A stretch of 64,000 nt of DNA from NCBI GenBank assembly GCA_040954595.2, contig CM082596.2:2046001-2110000 (forward strand), written 5' to 3'. The notes below the pieces were generated by a model that worked only from the letters and a program-made list of their open reading frames with translations, was not told the DNA's origin and did no database searches. How positions within the stretch are numbered: position 1 is the first letter of the stretch; the number at the start of each line of letters is the position of its first letter. The stretch comes from Balanoglossus misakiensis. Lineage: Eukaryota; Hemichordata. Positions 25,691-39,471 of this stretch are shown here, piece after piece. The position numbers were made by a program, and so were the translations under genes.

Positions 25691-26390
25691 TAGAATGTCA
25701 ACCTAACAGTTGATAGTCATTATCTACAGTATAGTTGATGTGTTCCAAAAATGCGTTGTTGTTTGGTGAAATTTGCTGGTGTGTGTAGGATGCCCCTGGA
25801 GAGGTGACTGTTAATGTGTTGTTAACACTACCGAAAGGATTTCTGGCTTCACAAGCAAACTGGACTTCAGTGGAAACAGAGTCGCAGCCTGAGGGGACCA
25901 GTTGGTCTGCCCAATGGGTGTCCCTGGATGGTGAATTATGGTTTTTAGATGGACATTAATAACTATGACAGGGTGGTCCACCATACAGTAATGGCTTAAT
26001 CAGTTCATTAAGTGGATGTTGTACAAGGTTTTTTTGCAAGTTGGCGGAAAGCAGTGAAGGAAAGATATGGAGATGTTGAAAGTGGTGAGTACAAAACTTG
26101 TTGAAGATGTATGATTTCACAAGTATATCAGACAAGTTGGCAACGTACCAGCGGTGATATATTACAAGCTTTGAGGAGCTTCACTTCTTACTTGACATTC
26201 AAATGCTTGCTTTCGCGGCATTTTACAAGGTCCCTAACACAAGCCGTGAATGTGAAGTATGCGCAGACACGGTACCTCAGTGAAGCTGGAGAATATAGTC
26301 GCTCAGCTTGCGCTCGTAACACCCAGAGATTATGACCAGAATTCCAACACATTCACCATAAAGATAACACTTGTGTGTAAATGTCAAGAT

Positions 26391-26422
26391 GCGCCATCAA
26401 GAAAAACATATCTAGATGGCGC
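26391..26422. promoter_or_regulatory. GCGCCATC...GATGGCGC hairpin with CTCF-like core
   Basis: Two perfect 8-bp arms (26391-26398 and 26415-26422) flank a 16-base loop. The right arm lies in TAGATGGCGC, which matches all ten positions of the CTCF core YAGRKGGCRS. The left arm places a partial inverted copy next to it. Confidence 0.4.
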
Positions 26423-29400
26423 TTCGGGCAAAAGAAACACAGGGAAAAAACAGTGATGAATTTGGTAAAAATCGGCTACCCGCACAATTTGTACGCACAA
26501 GTTCCAATGCAGAATGTCAAAGGGTCAGTGACATATAGCATGTCCCTGGAGCCCTGCATATCCTAGCAGTCTGTCTTTTGCAAATTTTGATGAGTATAAT
26601 TGCTGGTTGGGAATATAAATTAATAGTATCAGTGTCTCTCAATTTCCGACACACAATGGTGTTTTTCAGCTGTGCTGAAATTGAAAGTTTTGTTTAATTT
26701 CTATATTTACTCTGTTGTAATATTAATTGTTGTTTTGCCATTGTGTGCATGCAGTTCACCCCTGTGTCACCCCATTCATTTGTAGCTGTATGCTAAACTG
26801 ATAATTCAGGTGGTACTTCAATTGGTAAACCTTGCTGTCAGCAAAAAATAACAGTGCATGAAATGAATGTAGCCCTTGAACTTCATCATGATGGCAAACA
26901 AAGATAGTACAGATGTAATTATGCATTTGTAGATCTTATCCAGACCATTTCACTGGCGGCATTGACAGCACTGTGTATTAAAGATTGACCAAGTTACATC
27001 TGATCATAGCATTCATTACTTGGCCATTCAGCAGTTTTGATAAAAACATCAAGTGGGTCTATTGCGTGTGCGGAGGACATGTCGGAAGTTGTTCCAAAAG
27101 AATTCTTTGATTGGTTCAGCCTGTGTGGTGCCCGCAATGAAAGTGAACTATTCAAGTCTGGTTCGGTGTGTTTGTACGCCTGATGTGCTCAGAAAATTAA
27201 TTGCATTTCTAGTCGCGAGAGTTGTGTACCTTCGGGCTTGTTGTACTCTCCGTAAAATTTAAACAAATTAAGACCAAAAAGTTCCCCTGTAACATAACTT
27301 CTCATCCGAAAAGTGTCCTGACCATGTTGTAAGCCACAGTTCAGAGTACTGTCCTGTCCAGTCACTTGCTTCTCTGTTCATTCTATCTACAGTCACCTTA
27401 TTTTCACAAACAGCATCTCAAGATGCAAAAAATAAATCCTATTTTCTCAGCTTGCTCTTCTATCATTTGCAAATCATTCCCATTTGGCAGCAATGGTCTT
27501 GACCTCATCAGGGAGTTTGTTTGGGTAATCAGCACACAGCTGTCAATTCCAGGCCTGTCATTGACAACCACCGATATCCCGGAAATAGTCTCTGCGATGA
27601 TACTTAGAGGTGTGACTGTCACCTCTCACTGTGATGGGTCATTGGTGGGAAAGATGAAACATGTATAAACGCCGAGGGCTAAAAAGCTTTCAATGAAATA
27701 GAAGGTGTGGCTCCAGGGGAAGAAAGACACTGTATCTAATATCACACCTGAAGTCAATACACTGTGTATGATGTACGAAACCATACAAATTCAGTGAGGC
27801 TACACTGAGGTCTTTTACTGATGTGTACATGCAGTATTTCTGACAATCTTTGTCGATTTCATCAATTGGATGTTATGGATTTTAAAGAAAAATTTCAATT
27901 TTGTATTGTTTTGCTGATCAGACTTGGGAAAGGTGATATTTGGTGACGCTATGAAAGAGTTACAGTGAATTCAGTGTAGATTTTGTGGAGAGAAATTACA
28001 GTGATAGAAGAATTGAAAGAAGTGAACCTTTCTGTATGATAGGTGGAGACAGGGTTTCAGCTTAATGTGGCTTAGGAGGCAAGAGATTACTAGCGATTTT
28101 GCTATACAAATGTCATGTTGATATATAGTTTGACAACCTTGCGATTTGTCAGTGAAGCTCCCAATGTACATAAGTCATTTGCACAGCGCAGTTCCCAACT
28201 TCAAGACATTTGCTGAACATAGATTTTCTATTTTTAACATGGTTATTCTGGTTTAGAAGCTTGACATATGACAATAGATTATTTTGGTGTATTAAATATG
28301 TGTCCTGGTACAGGTGACATAGTTGAGTTTGCAAGGTCCCGTAACTTTTTCTAAATTATAGATAGCAAGGTGAGCCCCATTCCCAAGAAAACTATTTTTA
28401 GAATTTCAGGTCCCTTTGAGAAATATGAACTTGAAGGGTTTTGTGGACTACATTCCTTCGGCATAAGGAAGACTGTCAATGCAAATTGGAAAATTAATTT
28501 GGAAACAGCCAAGTGGTACTCTGCAGAAACTAGTGTATTCCCCAAGCGTGGTTTGTAGGTGACACTGTCATATCAGGACATCTTGCCTGGCGACTTACTG
28601 TCTGTTTCATTTTGTTGAATTAAGTTTGCTTAATCAATGCGTAAGTTCTACACTGGAAATTCCTGTTTGCACATCTCTCCAATTCTACTATGATGGACAA
28701 GAAGAAAGAAGTACCTATTAAATTTGACCGCTGACATTTTCATAGAGAAGGTAGTCATCAGGTTTTCAAATACCGTTTGAGTTGTGTATCTTTAGATGAA
28801 GTCTTTTTGATGCAGGGTTATATTTGACTGCGTGTTGTAATTAATTGATTCCACTATAGTAGACCTGTTAGTCTCTGATCTCGGTTAGTTGAACCGATAT
28901 TTCTGAATGTTAGTATGCACACAACGTTTTTTAATGAAACAAGGTTTGATGAAATGGCCAGAGTGACCAAATTAATTAGAACATTTGATTTGTTTTTATA
29001 ATACATAATATTGTAGCATTATGCTTCTGTATTTTCAACTTCTTAAAGAAGTGTATCCAGTTAAAAGTTTATTAATTATTGAAGAACCTCTCAGAATTCT
29101 TACATCGCAGAATTCCACGAAGCATGGCAGACACTATGTAATCACATATGCATAGTGTTTATCATTTGACGAACGTGCACACTCAATATTTCAAACATAT
29201 CGACTTGGGCTCTTGAAATGAAAACGATCAAATATGCATGAACAGCATCAAAGGCGGCTGTCTTATAGAGAAGAGGTCACAAGGTCAAATATTGCGGGTC
29301 ATTGTTAAACTTTTTGTAAGAATATGAGCTCTGATACGACGGTGAGAAAGTGTAATCCCGACGTGTCATGCAGAAATGTGCTTGCTATTATCTAGTGCCA

Positions 29401-30695
29401 GCAGATATGACACTCAGGATTCTGATTTTAAGGAAATGTGATTTAATATTTCATGATTCTGATTTGAGTAACTTGTCAATATGCCATTTCCTGAATATAA
29501 AGGTTATTTTGCCGCGGCCACTTCAAACTTGTCTAGTGTTTCTTTTTCATTAGGCAGTTGACATTTGCAAGGGGACAGCCATCTTTGTTTGCAAATGACT
29601 TTTCAATTTCTGGGCACCAGTCTTTCCCGTTGCCGCTCCCCCTTTCTGCAGATTTCCTAATTCGTCTATTTTTCATGGCTATCTTATCACAAATTGCAAA
29701 AGGAAATGGCAGTGGAGACAGCCTGGCTAGGTCTTGTCACGGCAATCAGTCGGCTCCCACACCTAGGGGATATAATCTTTCAAGCAAAGAAGCAAAAAGA
29801 CGCAGCAAAGAAAGATCAAATTGAGAGAGGAGCTCAATTTTCCTGCCAGCCGCTACCTGCCAGGACGTATATACAAGAATGTCCCGTATAGGTGCTGTGC
29901 TCTACTAATTTCAAGGTGTGGTGGGCTAGCTGCCGACGTTGCTCTTTTTCTTGGTGGTTTCATCTTGTCTCACACATTTCATCCTTTACCATGGAGGGAT
30001 TTATTCAAGCCTGCACACGTCACAGAGAGGTGAATACTGATTCTATCGCTTCATTGACTCGTACAGTTGTTATAATTGTGGTTTTATTTGATTCTGTTTA
30101 TTATTCCCTAACCTGCTGTTTGATTGACAAGTCCCGTGTATCCATTTTATGGTTTGTAAGCTTGCCTATCCTTTATTCATCTGGACTATCGCTAAACATA
30201 CATTCATTGGTTGATTCATGATAGTATCACTGTTTAGTTCTCTCCGTCATTCATATATCAATTGACCTCAGAACCCACAAAGCTACGCATTGTCCACCTG
30301 TACCTAGGTATTTTGTGTTATTCAGTTCTTGTAGCTTTTGCTGATTTATAGACAGACTTCAGAGGTACGATAATACTGTTTTAATTCAGTTATTAATTAA
30401 ATTATGGAAACTATTCACATGTTATATACTCCTGTTGATGAGCTGATGGAGTGATTGATGTGCGCCTATAGGTATCACGATTTGTTCATCCATCTCTGAA
30501 TCTAATGATGCATTTAACAGATGATTTGTCAGTCCATTTGCCCTTTCTATCGGTCACACTGACGCTCCCTTCCCAGAGGTGTGGCGATCCATCTAGCCAA
30601 CCCTCCCGTCAGATCACCATGCATCCAACATTCTGTCCGTTCATTTGTCTGTCTTAGATTCTACTGGCCTTGCAATTCAACATGTTACCATGTTT

Positions 30696-30754
30696 CATCC
30701 ATCCATCCATCCGTCCGTCTGTCCGTCCGTCTGTCCGTCCATCCATCCATCCAT
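30696..30754. repeat. CATC/CGTC tetranucleotide microsatellite
   Basis: Uninterrupted ATCC units grade into GTCC and GTCT units and back to ATCC. Flanking sequence from about 30530 also contains scattered CATC and GTCC words, so the repeat has probably expanded and decayed here. Confidence 0.95.
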
Positions 30755-33700
30755 TGATCCTTCTGTCTCTCATCAATTCATCAATCACTCTTACATTTCT
30801 TCATTAGGACAAGCAAATAAAATTGTGTGGTTTCCAGATTTGATTTGCTGATGCCTGTCTCAAAGGCATTGAAACATTAATTTTTACCAAGTGCAGCTGT
30901 TTTTGCTGTGTCATCAAATGGAAGATTCAAACTGACTTCATTGTTAAGACTGACAAGAAATGCTCGTACATGCTCTGAATCTCAACTCTGCCAAATGTGT
31001 TATCTGCATGAAATGCTTTGTCATAATGCCTCTCAGAAAGTCGGTTGTGAGATGAGATCTGTCTGTCAGTGGTGAATACATTTTGAATATTGTTATTGAT
31101 GAGGTGACCTGCCAGGCTGCATTGAAATGCACAACATGGTGTTAATTTGCATACTTATTGAACGTTGTCCTCTAATGGTCTAGATGAGTTTGCAGACACA
31201 GACCACAGTTTCATTGAAGACAAGTAAATGAGCGAGGTGTGTTCCTGTGATGTGTATAATTGGTGTTACGGTTACTGGGTGTTCAGTTTGATTGCTCATG
31301 ATCAATATTTGGTATGCAGGCTGATGTAAATTGTACTGCTCTGGCAGCATTTTAGCTATTGAGTCGAGTTGAATATCAGTGAAAATTTTGAGTTTGTAAG
31401 TGCATCAGGGTACATATAAGTGATAAAAAGATGTCATGTGAAGCTGCATTTCATTAGTAGTATCAGGCGTGTATTTCTGTTATGTCTCCCAGGTTGTATC
31501 AGTACATGTAATATGCCACAACAAAATCTCCTTTTTGTAAGAGACGAGATTGTAAAACCATTACTAGACCCCCACATGCTACTGTAAAACTATAATTTCA
31601 AAAAGTTCAGCAAAATTACTACATTCAGGGCATCAGGATATCAATTTTAAAATCACTCCAGGTGATAAATCCTTCAGTTCACCTATACGAGCAACAGATG
31701 CCTTTACCTGTGTTTTATAATGAGCCAAGCCTATTAGTGATGGTGCAGGTAATAGATGTTTTATAAGAAATGCCTTTCTTTGCTGCAAGCACTTGTGTTA
31801 AAACTCCTGACGCCTTGATCCAGCACTTCAACAATTAATCCCTGCCCCCAACCAGCGATCTAATGACGTTTCCATTCCATATTTCACCGCTTTGTCTGGA
31901 ATTTTACTAAAGAGTAATACACCTACATACTTTGCAGTTTGTTGCCTTAGGGGCTCTCATGTGCAAGCCTCATGTATTCAATGTTTCATATGATGCTCAA
32001 CTCTGTGAGAGAACCAACATATCTGCTCTGCGTGTGCGCGTTATTTCTACATTTTAAGAGCAAATAACCTGGTGTTTGAATCGTTAAAAGTGATTAACTT
32101 ACTCCGGTAGGTGATATATCGCAGGATTCTCTGTAAGTTCTTGTTCTGGCTTGACAAGGATATGTTATTTTTATAATGGAAGGTGATTTTCAACATGGAC
32201 AAGTTGTAATACGGTGAAGATATTGCCTTGTAAATCATTCAATGGTAAAGATCTGACATACAGGAATTTAATTCTGCACATGTGATCTGAAAAGCTGTTG
32301 AATAAACCATTTCTTTTAAGAGTATAGTGAGATGATTTCAGAATGCAAAATGATGTTTTGACTTAGTTCAGCACACTCTAGTGCATGTCCTCATGCTGTG
32401 AAGGTTATGGCCGAAGTAACCTTCGCATCGTTATTTGTAAAACTGCACTTACACATGTGTGTAACATTAGCATTTAACGCAAAAAAGATTACACCCAAAA
32501 CTGAACACAGTGCGGGCGAATATTTTAATGGAAAAGTTATTTTCCACCCAGTTGCTCCTGTGGACGAGAATATCAGATTTATCCAAAAGTGAACACTTCT
32601 GTTCAAATTGCAAAATCCCACTACTTAAGATTTTTCGGTAATTTTCTGAAACCAGTGCAGGAATTCAGGCAAAAAGCTTCTAAGGGATTGAATTTTAGAC
32701 GTGTGAATTTACCTGGCAGTCTCTCTGCAGCCTTGTCAGAGTGCATTTACCTAGAAATGACTGTTTAAGGCGGCCTAACTAGCTCAATAATCAGATAATT
32801 GCCTCTGTGTGATGTTATTGCAACAGGGCGCCACTGTCCACTCACAATGCGATTACACTGTCACATAGAAAAAAGGGACCCCATCGAAGGGTAAAATCAG
32901 GTCTTTGCAAAGAACATTCTGTAGCTGGTAACAAGCTGTTGGCATTTACCCAGTTAATGGTTTAAAAGTGAGACTTTAAGAGCTGTAGTGTATTTGGCAG
33001 TGTAAAAAGTGTTATTGCTTACGTTGTTCAGGCATACACCAGTAGGTAGATTTGTGATGGTTATTGTGAAATTAAAGGTACAGTTACAAGCTTATAAAGT
33101 AGAATATTTAACAGAACCTGTGTACTTCCCATTTGCACAATTTCTGAGGAAGTTATTATAGAATTATAACTAATCATACTTTTGGCTGTAGTGGAGGTCT
33201 TTGAAGAACAGGTGCGACGTGCTTGCACTTGATTGATATTAATAAAATGCAGATTACAAAATTCAAAATCAAATCTTCCCCAGTCATTCTTTTAGTGAAA
33301 TTGCAATTTCGCCACAGTTCACAGGTTATCTGGATAACTTCTGACTCTTAAAAATTACATTGCAATGAAGCGTGTCGATGACAGCAGCAAGGTCAAGTTG
33401 GAGGTCGCATCACTGTCACTCATAATCTACATAATCAGTGTGGATAATTGCAAGTTGTGCAAGGAGCTGTAGAAATGTACTATTGACAACCGAACTGTGC
33501 TTTTCTTGTTGTCTCTGAAGACTGAGATTACACACTTTTGTCATTTGTCAACCTTGCCAACAACATGCCCAGGCACAACGTTAACAAGTTGTACCAGAAG
33601 TCTTGTAGGCTGCGAAAGAAGAATATGATGGATTTAGGGCAGCAAGTGCTATTATTTCTGACATTAAGTGCATAAAACTTGAATTGATTTCACACCCGAA

Positions 33701-34674
33701 ATCCTCCTCTACGAGACAAAAGAAAACCCTCTGATCTTCCAGCAGCGTATTACTATTTGAGACAAAATTGCTGTCTCGGTGTCTTGCTGACTCCTATGTG
33801 GCTACTCTAATGGCCATTATCTTTGAATTTTGCCGTGCACTCTTTTGAAATGTTCATCTGTGCGTTAAGTGAGCGAAGCCGTCTCCCATGGTCTTGTGTG
33901 TTTTGCTGAAGACATCAAGTCTATCTTTAAATGCAGTGATTCAATCTTTGGCTGATCCTAATAACAGAAGGAGCATACCATTTTATGTGGGGTAGATTCA
34001 TCAAGTGGTGCAAAGTAAAAGTAGGCTTGTGACTGTTATTTTCATTTTATTACAATGCATCTTTAATTAGAAATCACTGAATTATAAAGAAATGCTACAA
34101 AGATTGGTCTGTTTTAATGTGTTTCCAGAGTTTGAAGGATGATTTAACTCAAAAATACCAGTAGACAAGTTTTCATTTGTGTCAGCTGAAGTGAAGTGGC
34201 AGGTTAAATCCGGGAAAGCCACAAGGAGGATTTAGATACAATCAAACAGAGACAGACAGATTTAAAAAACATAGAGAATTTTCCTGTCAGTCTTCAAGAT
34301 AGTCATCTTCTGGTGCCCATCTTAATTTTCCTTTGGAAATTTTGTGTGATTACAGTGTAATCAAGTGTATGTTTCTTGGACCGCTCCACTTGGAGACAAT
34401 TTAATTACTCAGTGGAGTGACATAATCCCCTGGGGGCAGAGCTGGACAAATCTTCATTTTTTTCCAAGTCACTGCAGCTATCATTACAAAAGTTCATAAA
34501 TCAGTGTCTCATTTGGGTAAAAATTTTCAATCCAAGAGCATTTCTAAGTCATGCTGTGGTGAGTTACACTCATTGTTTCCATGGGGGAGTCATCCTGCCC
34601 AGATCGTTTAATTCAGTCGAGCTGAGTGATGTTCGTTGGAGTAAGATTCCAAAGACAGTGAGATCAAAGACAGA

Positions 34675-34725
34675 ATGGCTCGGGCAAACGTTCCCATGCC
34701 ACAGTGGTTTTACAAGACCTTTGAG
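34675..34725 (+). CDS. Alternative first coding exon C (MARANVPMPQWFYKTFE)
   Basis: The start at 34675 has A at -3 and G at +4, and an in-frame TAA lies ten codons upstream, so this is a true N-terminus if translated. Seventeen codons end GAG|GTATGT in phase 0. A second donor, CAG|GTATGC after 34767, is also in frame and would add 14 residues. The phase matches the exon at 50434, which would be about 15.7 kb downstream. The short peptide is rich in aromatic residues; I recognise no family. An alternative reading uses an acceptor just before 34651 to make this an internal exon, but its pyrimidine tract is poor. Confidence 0.42.
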
Positions 34726-37100
34726 GTATGTAAGATAGATGTAGAACCTTTTGTTAGTACTTACCAGGTATGCATATATGTGTCAATAATTTTCTTTGCT
34801 CTGTTAACACATGTAACATACGTGGTTTGTTTCCAAACTATGGTAGATGACTTATCAGAAAATGTGTTCCACGTGAACATGTATAGGGGTAGTTGCATTT
34901 TTTTATTATAGAATAGAGAAGATTCTGAATGTGTGCAACTGCATGCTAAATTGTTAGATGTGCATGGTTGGCAGAATTGTTTCCACACAAGAAGTAATCA
35001 CTTTAAGTCATTTAGTTTTACAATGCAAACTCTGTCATAATTCATTTTCTGTAATCATTATTTATGGGAGAAAACATGAGAAAAGCACTACATTTTAATC
35101 AACTGCAGCCATTATTTTCCAGGGCGGCCTTTAATTATGATGGTTGCCATTCAGAGGTTATCCTGAAATGTCATTGTTCTGTGACCGTAAAGTGAACTGA
35201 AGTTGAAGCTCAGAATTTATAGTCTGAATTTGACCTCATGTCAGAACACAATGTCAACTTGGTGAAGTTACCACCAACCGGGATGATGAGTCATTTTTCA
35301 ACAAGTTCAACCCTGGCTGAAATGCTTGGTGATGTGACTGTTAAATTTTGAGTGGCTGTAACCCATCAATTAGACAACAAGTGAAATTGGTCGTTAACTT
35401 CCTGAAACGTGTAGTTGTTGTTGTTATTATTATTGGGATTTACCCTTGCATATTGAACCCACTGCAGATTTCATGCATTACGGAAAAGATTGTTAAGTAA
35501 GGTTTAAATATGCTATGAGTCATGGTAACATTGACAATTGATCTTGCTTGTCTCCCAGAAGACTGTTGCCATAAATTACACTTTTGACTGACTCCAGATT
35601 CTGGTTTTAATACTTTCTTCAGAAGGCATTGTCCTTATTTGCATGTGCAAGCTTTAAATTCACGAGGTCACTCAAATTATCCCCATGTTGATGGTGCACA
35701 TGTTCTAAGCAATGTGACGTGGCCATTTTAACTCTTTGGTAACAAGGTTGACAGAGGTTAAAACTTTGAGAATAGGAAATACTCAGTGTCAGTCTGGCAA
35801 GTAAAATATTATCTCCAGGAGGGAAAAGGTTCTTACCTTTTGTCTCTGATGTCTAATCTTTTGACTTGAAAAATTGCAACAGATTGGTAATGTGAGAGAA
35901 AAATGTGGCTGTACCTGTTTTCAAATGATGCTAGAAAGTTGTGTTGATGTTGATGGAAGTGAATTATGGTTAGAATTAAATTTCACAGGACTCAATTTCG
36001 CATTCATGCATGCAGCCTCTTTAGTATTTACCAGTAGACATGTATTTCTCCATTTTACTTACACATACAGGATGCAACCACTAACCTGTACAATATACGT
36101 ACAAATCAACCCCATCACTAACTGCTGTACCTGATCCAATCTCTGCTGTCATAGTGTGCAATATTCCCAAAGTGCATGCCAGATCGAAAAAATGTCTGCC
36201 ACTGATGTCATTGACTGATGGTCCAAATTTCTCATCAATTGCCTAATGCAGGGAATTTAGAATGTAAATGAGGAGGCATGCGAGGTCCCACAAGAGAGAT
36301 TACCTATTTGACTGCAGACGACTAAATGTAAGTTTTAATGTGAGATAAGGAGGGGGCTACCTGGAAACACACATAATGATGGAGCCCAGAGTGTTGCCCA
36401 TTGATTAGTTTCTGCTGGGTTTCTGTTTGAAAGATGTCCATGTGGCCATACCAATAAAGTAGCTTGTTTTGCCAAATAACCAGTAAGCAAAAGAAATCTT
36501 GCACAGAGTTGCACTAAGTTCAGAGAATTGATGTGGGACTAAAAAATGTAGATGAGATGACTTTAACCCAAGATCTATGCAGTATGCAGAGTTCTGTATA
36601 GGGTACATGCTAAAAAATAACACAACATTTTAGGTCAGTTGCTAATGCAACGATTTATCTGAATATACCGGTATACAGGTACAACTTCACCGGCTAGCTG
36701 TCCATCATACAAAAGCTGTTTTCAGAGTGGCCACCACTCTGTTTTCGGATAAATCTAGTTCTCTCATTTTAAGGAGAATCTGGCAATTAGTCTGTGATAC
36801 AGAAATGATATTGTCTCATCCCAAGGATATTTGGTAATCTCGAAAATCTCTCCCTAGTGATTGATGTGTCTGCTGGTCATATATTTCATATGACAGCTCA
36901 GTATTGTCAGTTTTGAAAGCTGTCTATGTGTGGTTTAAACTTCAGTGTACTGTCCTGTTTACGTATATGTTTCCTCAAACGATTTATATCATTGCAACTT
37001 TCAAACTGCATAGCATCACATGCAGGTTTGATTCTCCTTTATACTTTATACTTAAACCAGATCTGTAATTTGTCAGAGAGGCTATAGTCATACCCAAAGC

Positions 37101-37113
37101 CTGCCCTCTAGTG
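37101..37113 (-). promoter_or_regulatory. CTCF-like site (best match in window)
   Basis: CTGCCCTCTAGTG reads CACTAGAGGGCAG on the minus strand and matches 13 of 13 positions of CASYAGRKGGCRS, most of the known CTCF consensus. A sister site sharing CCCTCTAGTGATT lies at 38468. Confidence 0.5.
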
Positions 37114-38463
37114 ATTACGCCCCAAAACATGTTCTGATGCAGTGGATTGTGGGTATAGCCCCTTGTCCATCAGCGTCTCCCAAACAGAAAATGATGCATT
37201 AAAATTAATCAGGTTGGATTTAAGAAATTGGTTTCGTTGATAGATACAGTATTGTCGGCTCGAAACCTAGCATATTCTGCCCCCAAGCCAAACATGTAAA
37301 CTGCAAATTATTTTGGAAATGAATCTTCTGTGAGTATCGGTGCTGTGGTGCCAGCTAGTCTAATTGCATTGAATATGAAAGGTGTCGAAAGAGCGTCTAC
37401 GTATAATCTATATCACACCTTTTCCGTAACCAAATTTGTATTATTTATAAACTAATTTGGCACCAGATTCCTGCAAATTACAACACTCGCAGTCTGGTAA
37501 TAGCACTTGTAGAGTTCTTACTAGTTGTTCCTTTGGCTGCATTATAGCTAGTGAACTTTTCGAGGTTTCTCTTTCGATATAAATGCAAGTGCTCATCACA
37601 GTGCAGCTTCGAATTTGTGTCACAGATCAAACGTGGAAAGGTCATTGATAATTCTGTCTTGTAAATTGTAAAATCATGTCAACAAGATGATTCGAAAAAC
37701 AAAAAGGAAACGTGGCCAAAATCTTTTCCTTTTGCATGTTCAGTGTACGGTTCCCATGGCAATCTCTTCCCCAGTCTTGTACAGAGACATGTCTTTGACT
37801 TTCGCAGGCGTCATACTGTCTGTAGCTTAACTTTAGCACAGTTCTTTTAACTCCACTTGAGATGGGAAGGCCACAGGGCATATGAAAAAAATGAGAATTA
37901 AAACTTGGAGTAACATGCACGTGGCATCTCTTGCTGCTTGAAGAAAACTCATATTATGCAGGATGAAATTATCAGTGTCTCCATCAAAAAAGAGTACGTC
38001 TTGATAAAAAGTGGAGGAGACGGAAGGTCTGGGCAATACGATCCCTCCATTGAGAACTTGAAAGCCTCGGTGTGTGTATAATCCAACATGATGATGAACA
38101 GTGAATGGAATTGCATTTGTGGCGTTGTGAATGAGGGACGGGGTTATCACTAGGTGTCAGCTTTGTTTCTCTGATGGCGCATCCTGCCTTTTTTCTCCGT
38201 TAGGACATAGACTGTGAAGGGAACGTGAAAGGTGTCAAGTTCGAAAAAGCTATGTGTATGTGAAGTGTTTCATGCCTGGAATATCAAATATCAGGTGTGG
38301 CTTTTTTGCAATAAATAAGTGATGTCTCGGGAGCTTGTTGCAGTCTTTTGCTTACTAAGCTCCATCAAATGAATTTATCAGTTCTGATACAAATTCATCG
38401 TAGGTCTTAAACATTCAGAGATGCTTGAATTTGCAAGCAGAAGGGTTTCAGATGTTTAAATTG

Positions 38464-38476
38464 TGACCCTCTAGTG
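38464..38476 (-). promoter_or_regulatory. CTCF-like site, one core mismatch
   Basis: The minus strand reads CACTAGAGGGTCA. It differs from the best site only in the GGC step. It shares the 13-mer CCCTCTAGTGATT with the site about 1.36 kb upstream, in the same orientation. Confidence 0.3.
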
Positions 38477-39292
38477 ATTTGAGATCCCTTGAGCCTTGAC
38501 TTTCTTCTCTATCTTTGAAAAGCCAGGTTTTCTGGAGATAACATGTCCACACAAATAAATTTAATATCCACATGTGGAAATCCAGATCTTTTTGGACCAC
38601 TTTCTATTTTTTTGCATATACCTTTCTATCTGCCGCAGCAATGTATGAAAGATGTTGTACTTTGGCCCTGTTCCGTCTTGGAGAGATTACGCTCAATGAT
38701 AATGTATCTCCACTGAAAAAAGTACTGCCTCGGAGTGAGGTTTGGTGCCGGCCTGTCTAATTGTATTTCAGTTCACCATTGCCAACAGATTTCCTGCACC
38801 ATTATTGTACACACCTACTATTCAATTGGAACCATATTTTTTTGCAAATCCTATCTTCATCATTTAAAGCTGACTAGTGCTACTTAGTCCATGGAGTTTT
38901 GATTCCTGTGATAATTCGGTGTCTTCTTCATTCAGAGGGTTACGTAAAACTGGTGTAGTTCCACGTGAGAAAATCACCATCAGTCTGATTTCTTGGAGAT
39001 AAGCGTGTATTTCATCTAATTGTCTGTGTTACTGAGTTAAGCCAGCCCCTTCCTACATTCGCTGTCTGAAGTGTTCAAGATTGCCATACACTCTGCCATC
39101 TGTGGCGTGGACTTCTTCAAGAAATTGCAACTCTTGGAGATGTGACTGTCAATGTACCCAGTACCTTCTGGACACGGACAAAAGCACCTCTGCTGCAACC
39201 TGTTTCTTGACAGCCCATCTTTTATTCTCGCAATTCCTTTCTTTCCCCACCGAGATTGTCAAGCAGCATCATATCTTGTCTTAGTTAACGCC

Positions 39293-39321
39293 TCACCTCG
39301 GGAGAGGTGACTGTTCTCCCG
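39293..39321. repeat. Two mutually exclusive hairpins
   Basis: TCACCTC (39293-39299) pairs with GAGGTGA (39304-39310) around GGGA. CGGGAGA (39299-39305) pairs with TCTCCCG (39315-39321). The stems overlap, so only one can form at a time. Both are perfect 7-bp stems and G+C-rich compared with the neighbourhood. Confidence 0.8.
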
Positions 39322-39450
39322 GGTAATTGCCATCCATTTGTCAGTCGTGTCCAGACGAAGGTCATCCTGTCCAACAAGCTGTCACCTTCTCTGCATTAAT
39401 CCAAGACGCTCCCTTCCCTTTACAACATAGAGCTGCAGATTTAGGAAATC

Positions 39451-39471
39451 CTTTCACGGTTTTCGTGAAAG
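39451..39471. repeat. Perfect 8-bp hairpin
   Basis: CTTTCACG and CGTGAAAG flank a GTTTT loop. It lies 130 bases after the switch-like hairpin pair in the same G+C-richer patch. It is not a histone-type 3' stem-loop. Confidence 0.8.

Larger units (their letters stand above)
21419..34674 (+). other. Long intron 2 with repeats
   Basis: About 13 kb. The region 22870-23110 is especially AT-rich. The interval contains the Z-DNA-type tract, two weak exon candidates (23991 and 24607), the diverged tandem repeat at 25.1-25.7 kb, a hairpin with a CTCF-like core at 26391-26422, an antisense open stretch at 27404-27622 and the microsatellite at 30.7 kb. A possible first exon lies at 29991-30029 (MEGFIQACTRHRE, good ACCATGG start context, GAG|GTGAAT donor, phase 0). 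It fits the model but has a weak donor. I see nothing else in the interval. Confidence 0.45.

Noticed and set aside
26040-26083. Exon reading WRKAVKERYGDVES before GTGAGT
   Set aside because: Protein-like, but the acceptor is an unusual CAAG and the phases (2 in, 1 out) do not chain with any other exon seen.
29991-30029. First exon MEGFIQACTRHRE with a good ACCATGG start
   Set aside because: Phase 0 fits, but the GAG|GTGAAT donor is weak and the frame simply continues through it.
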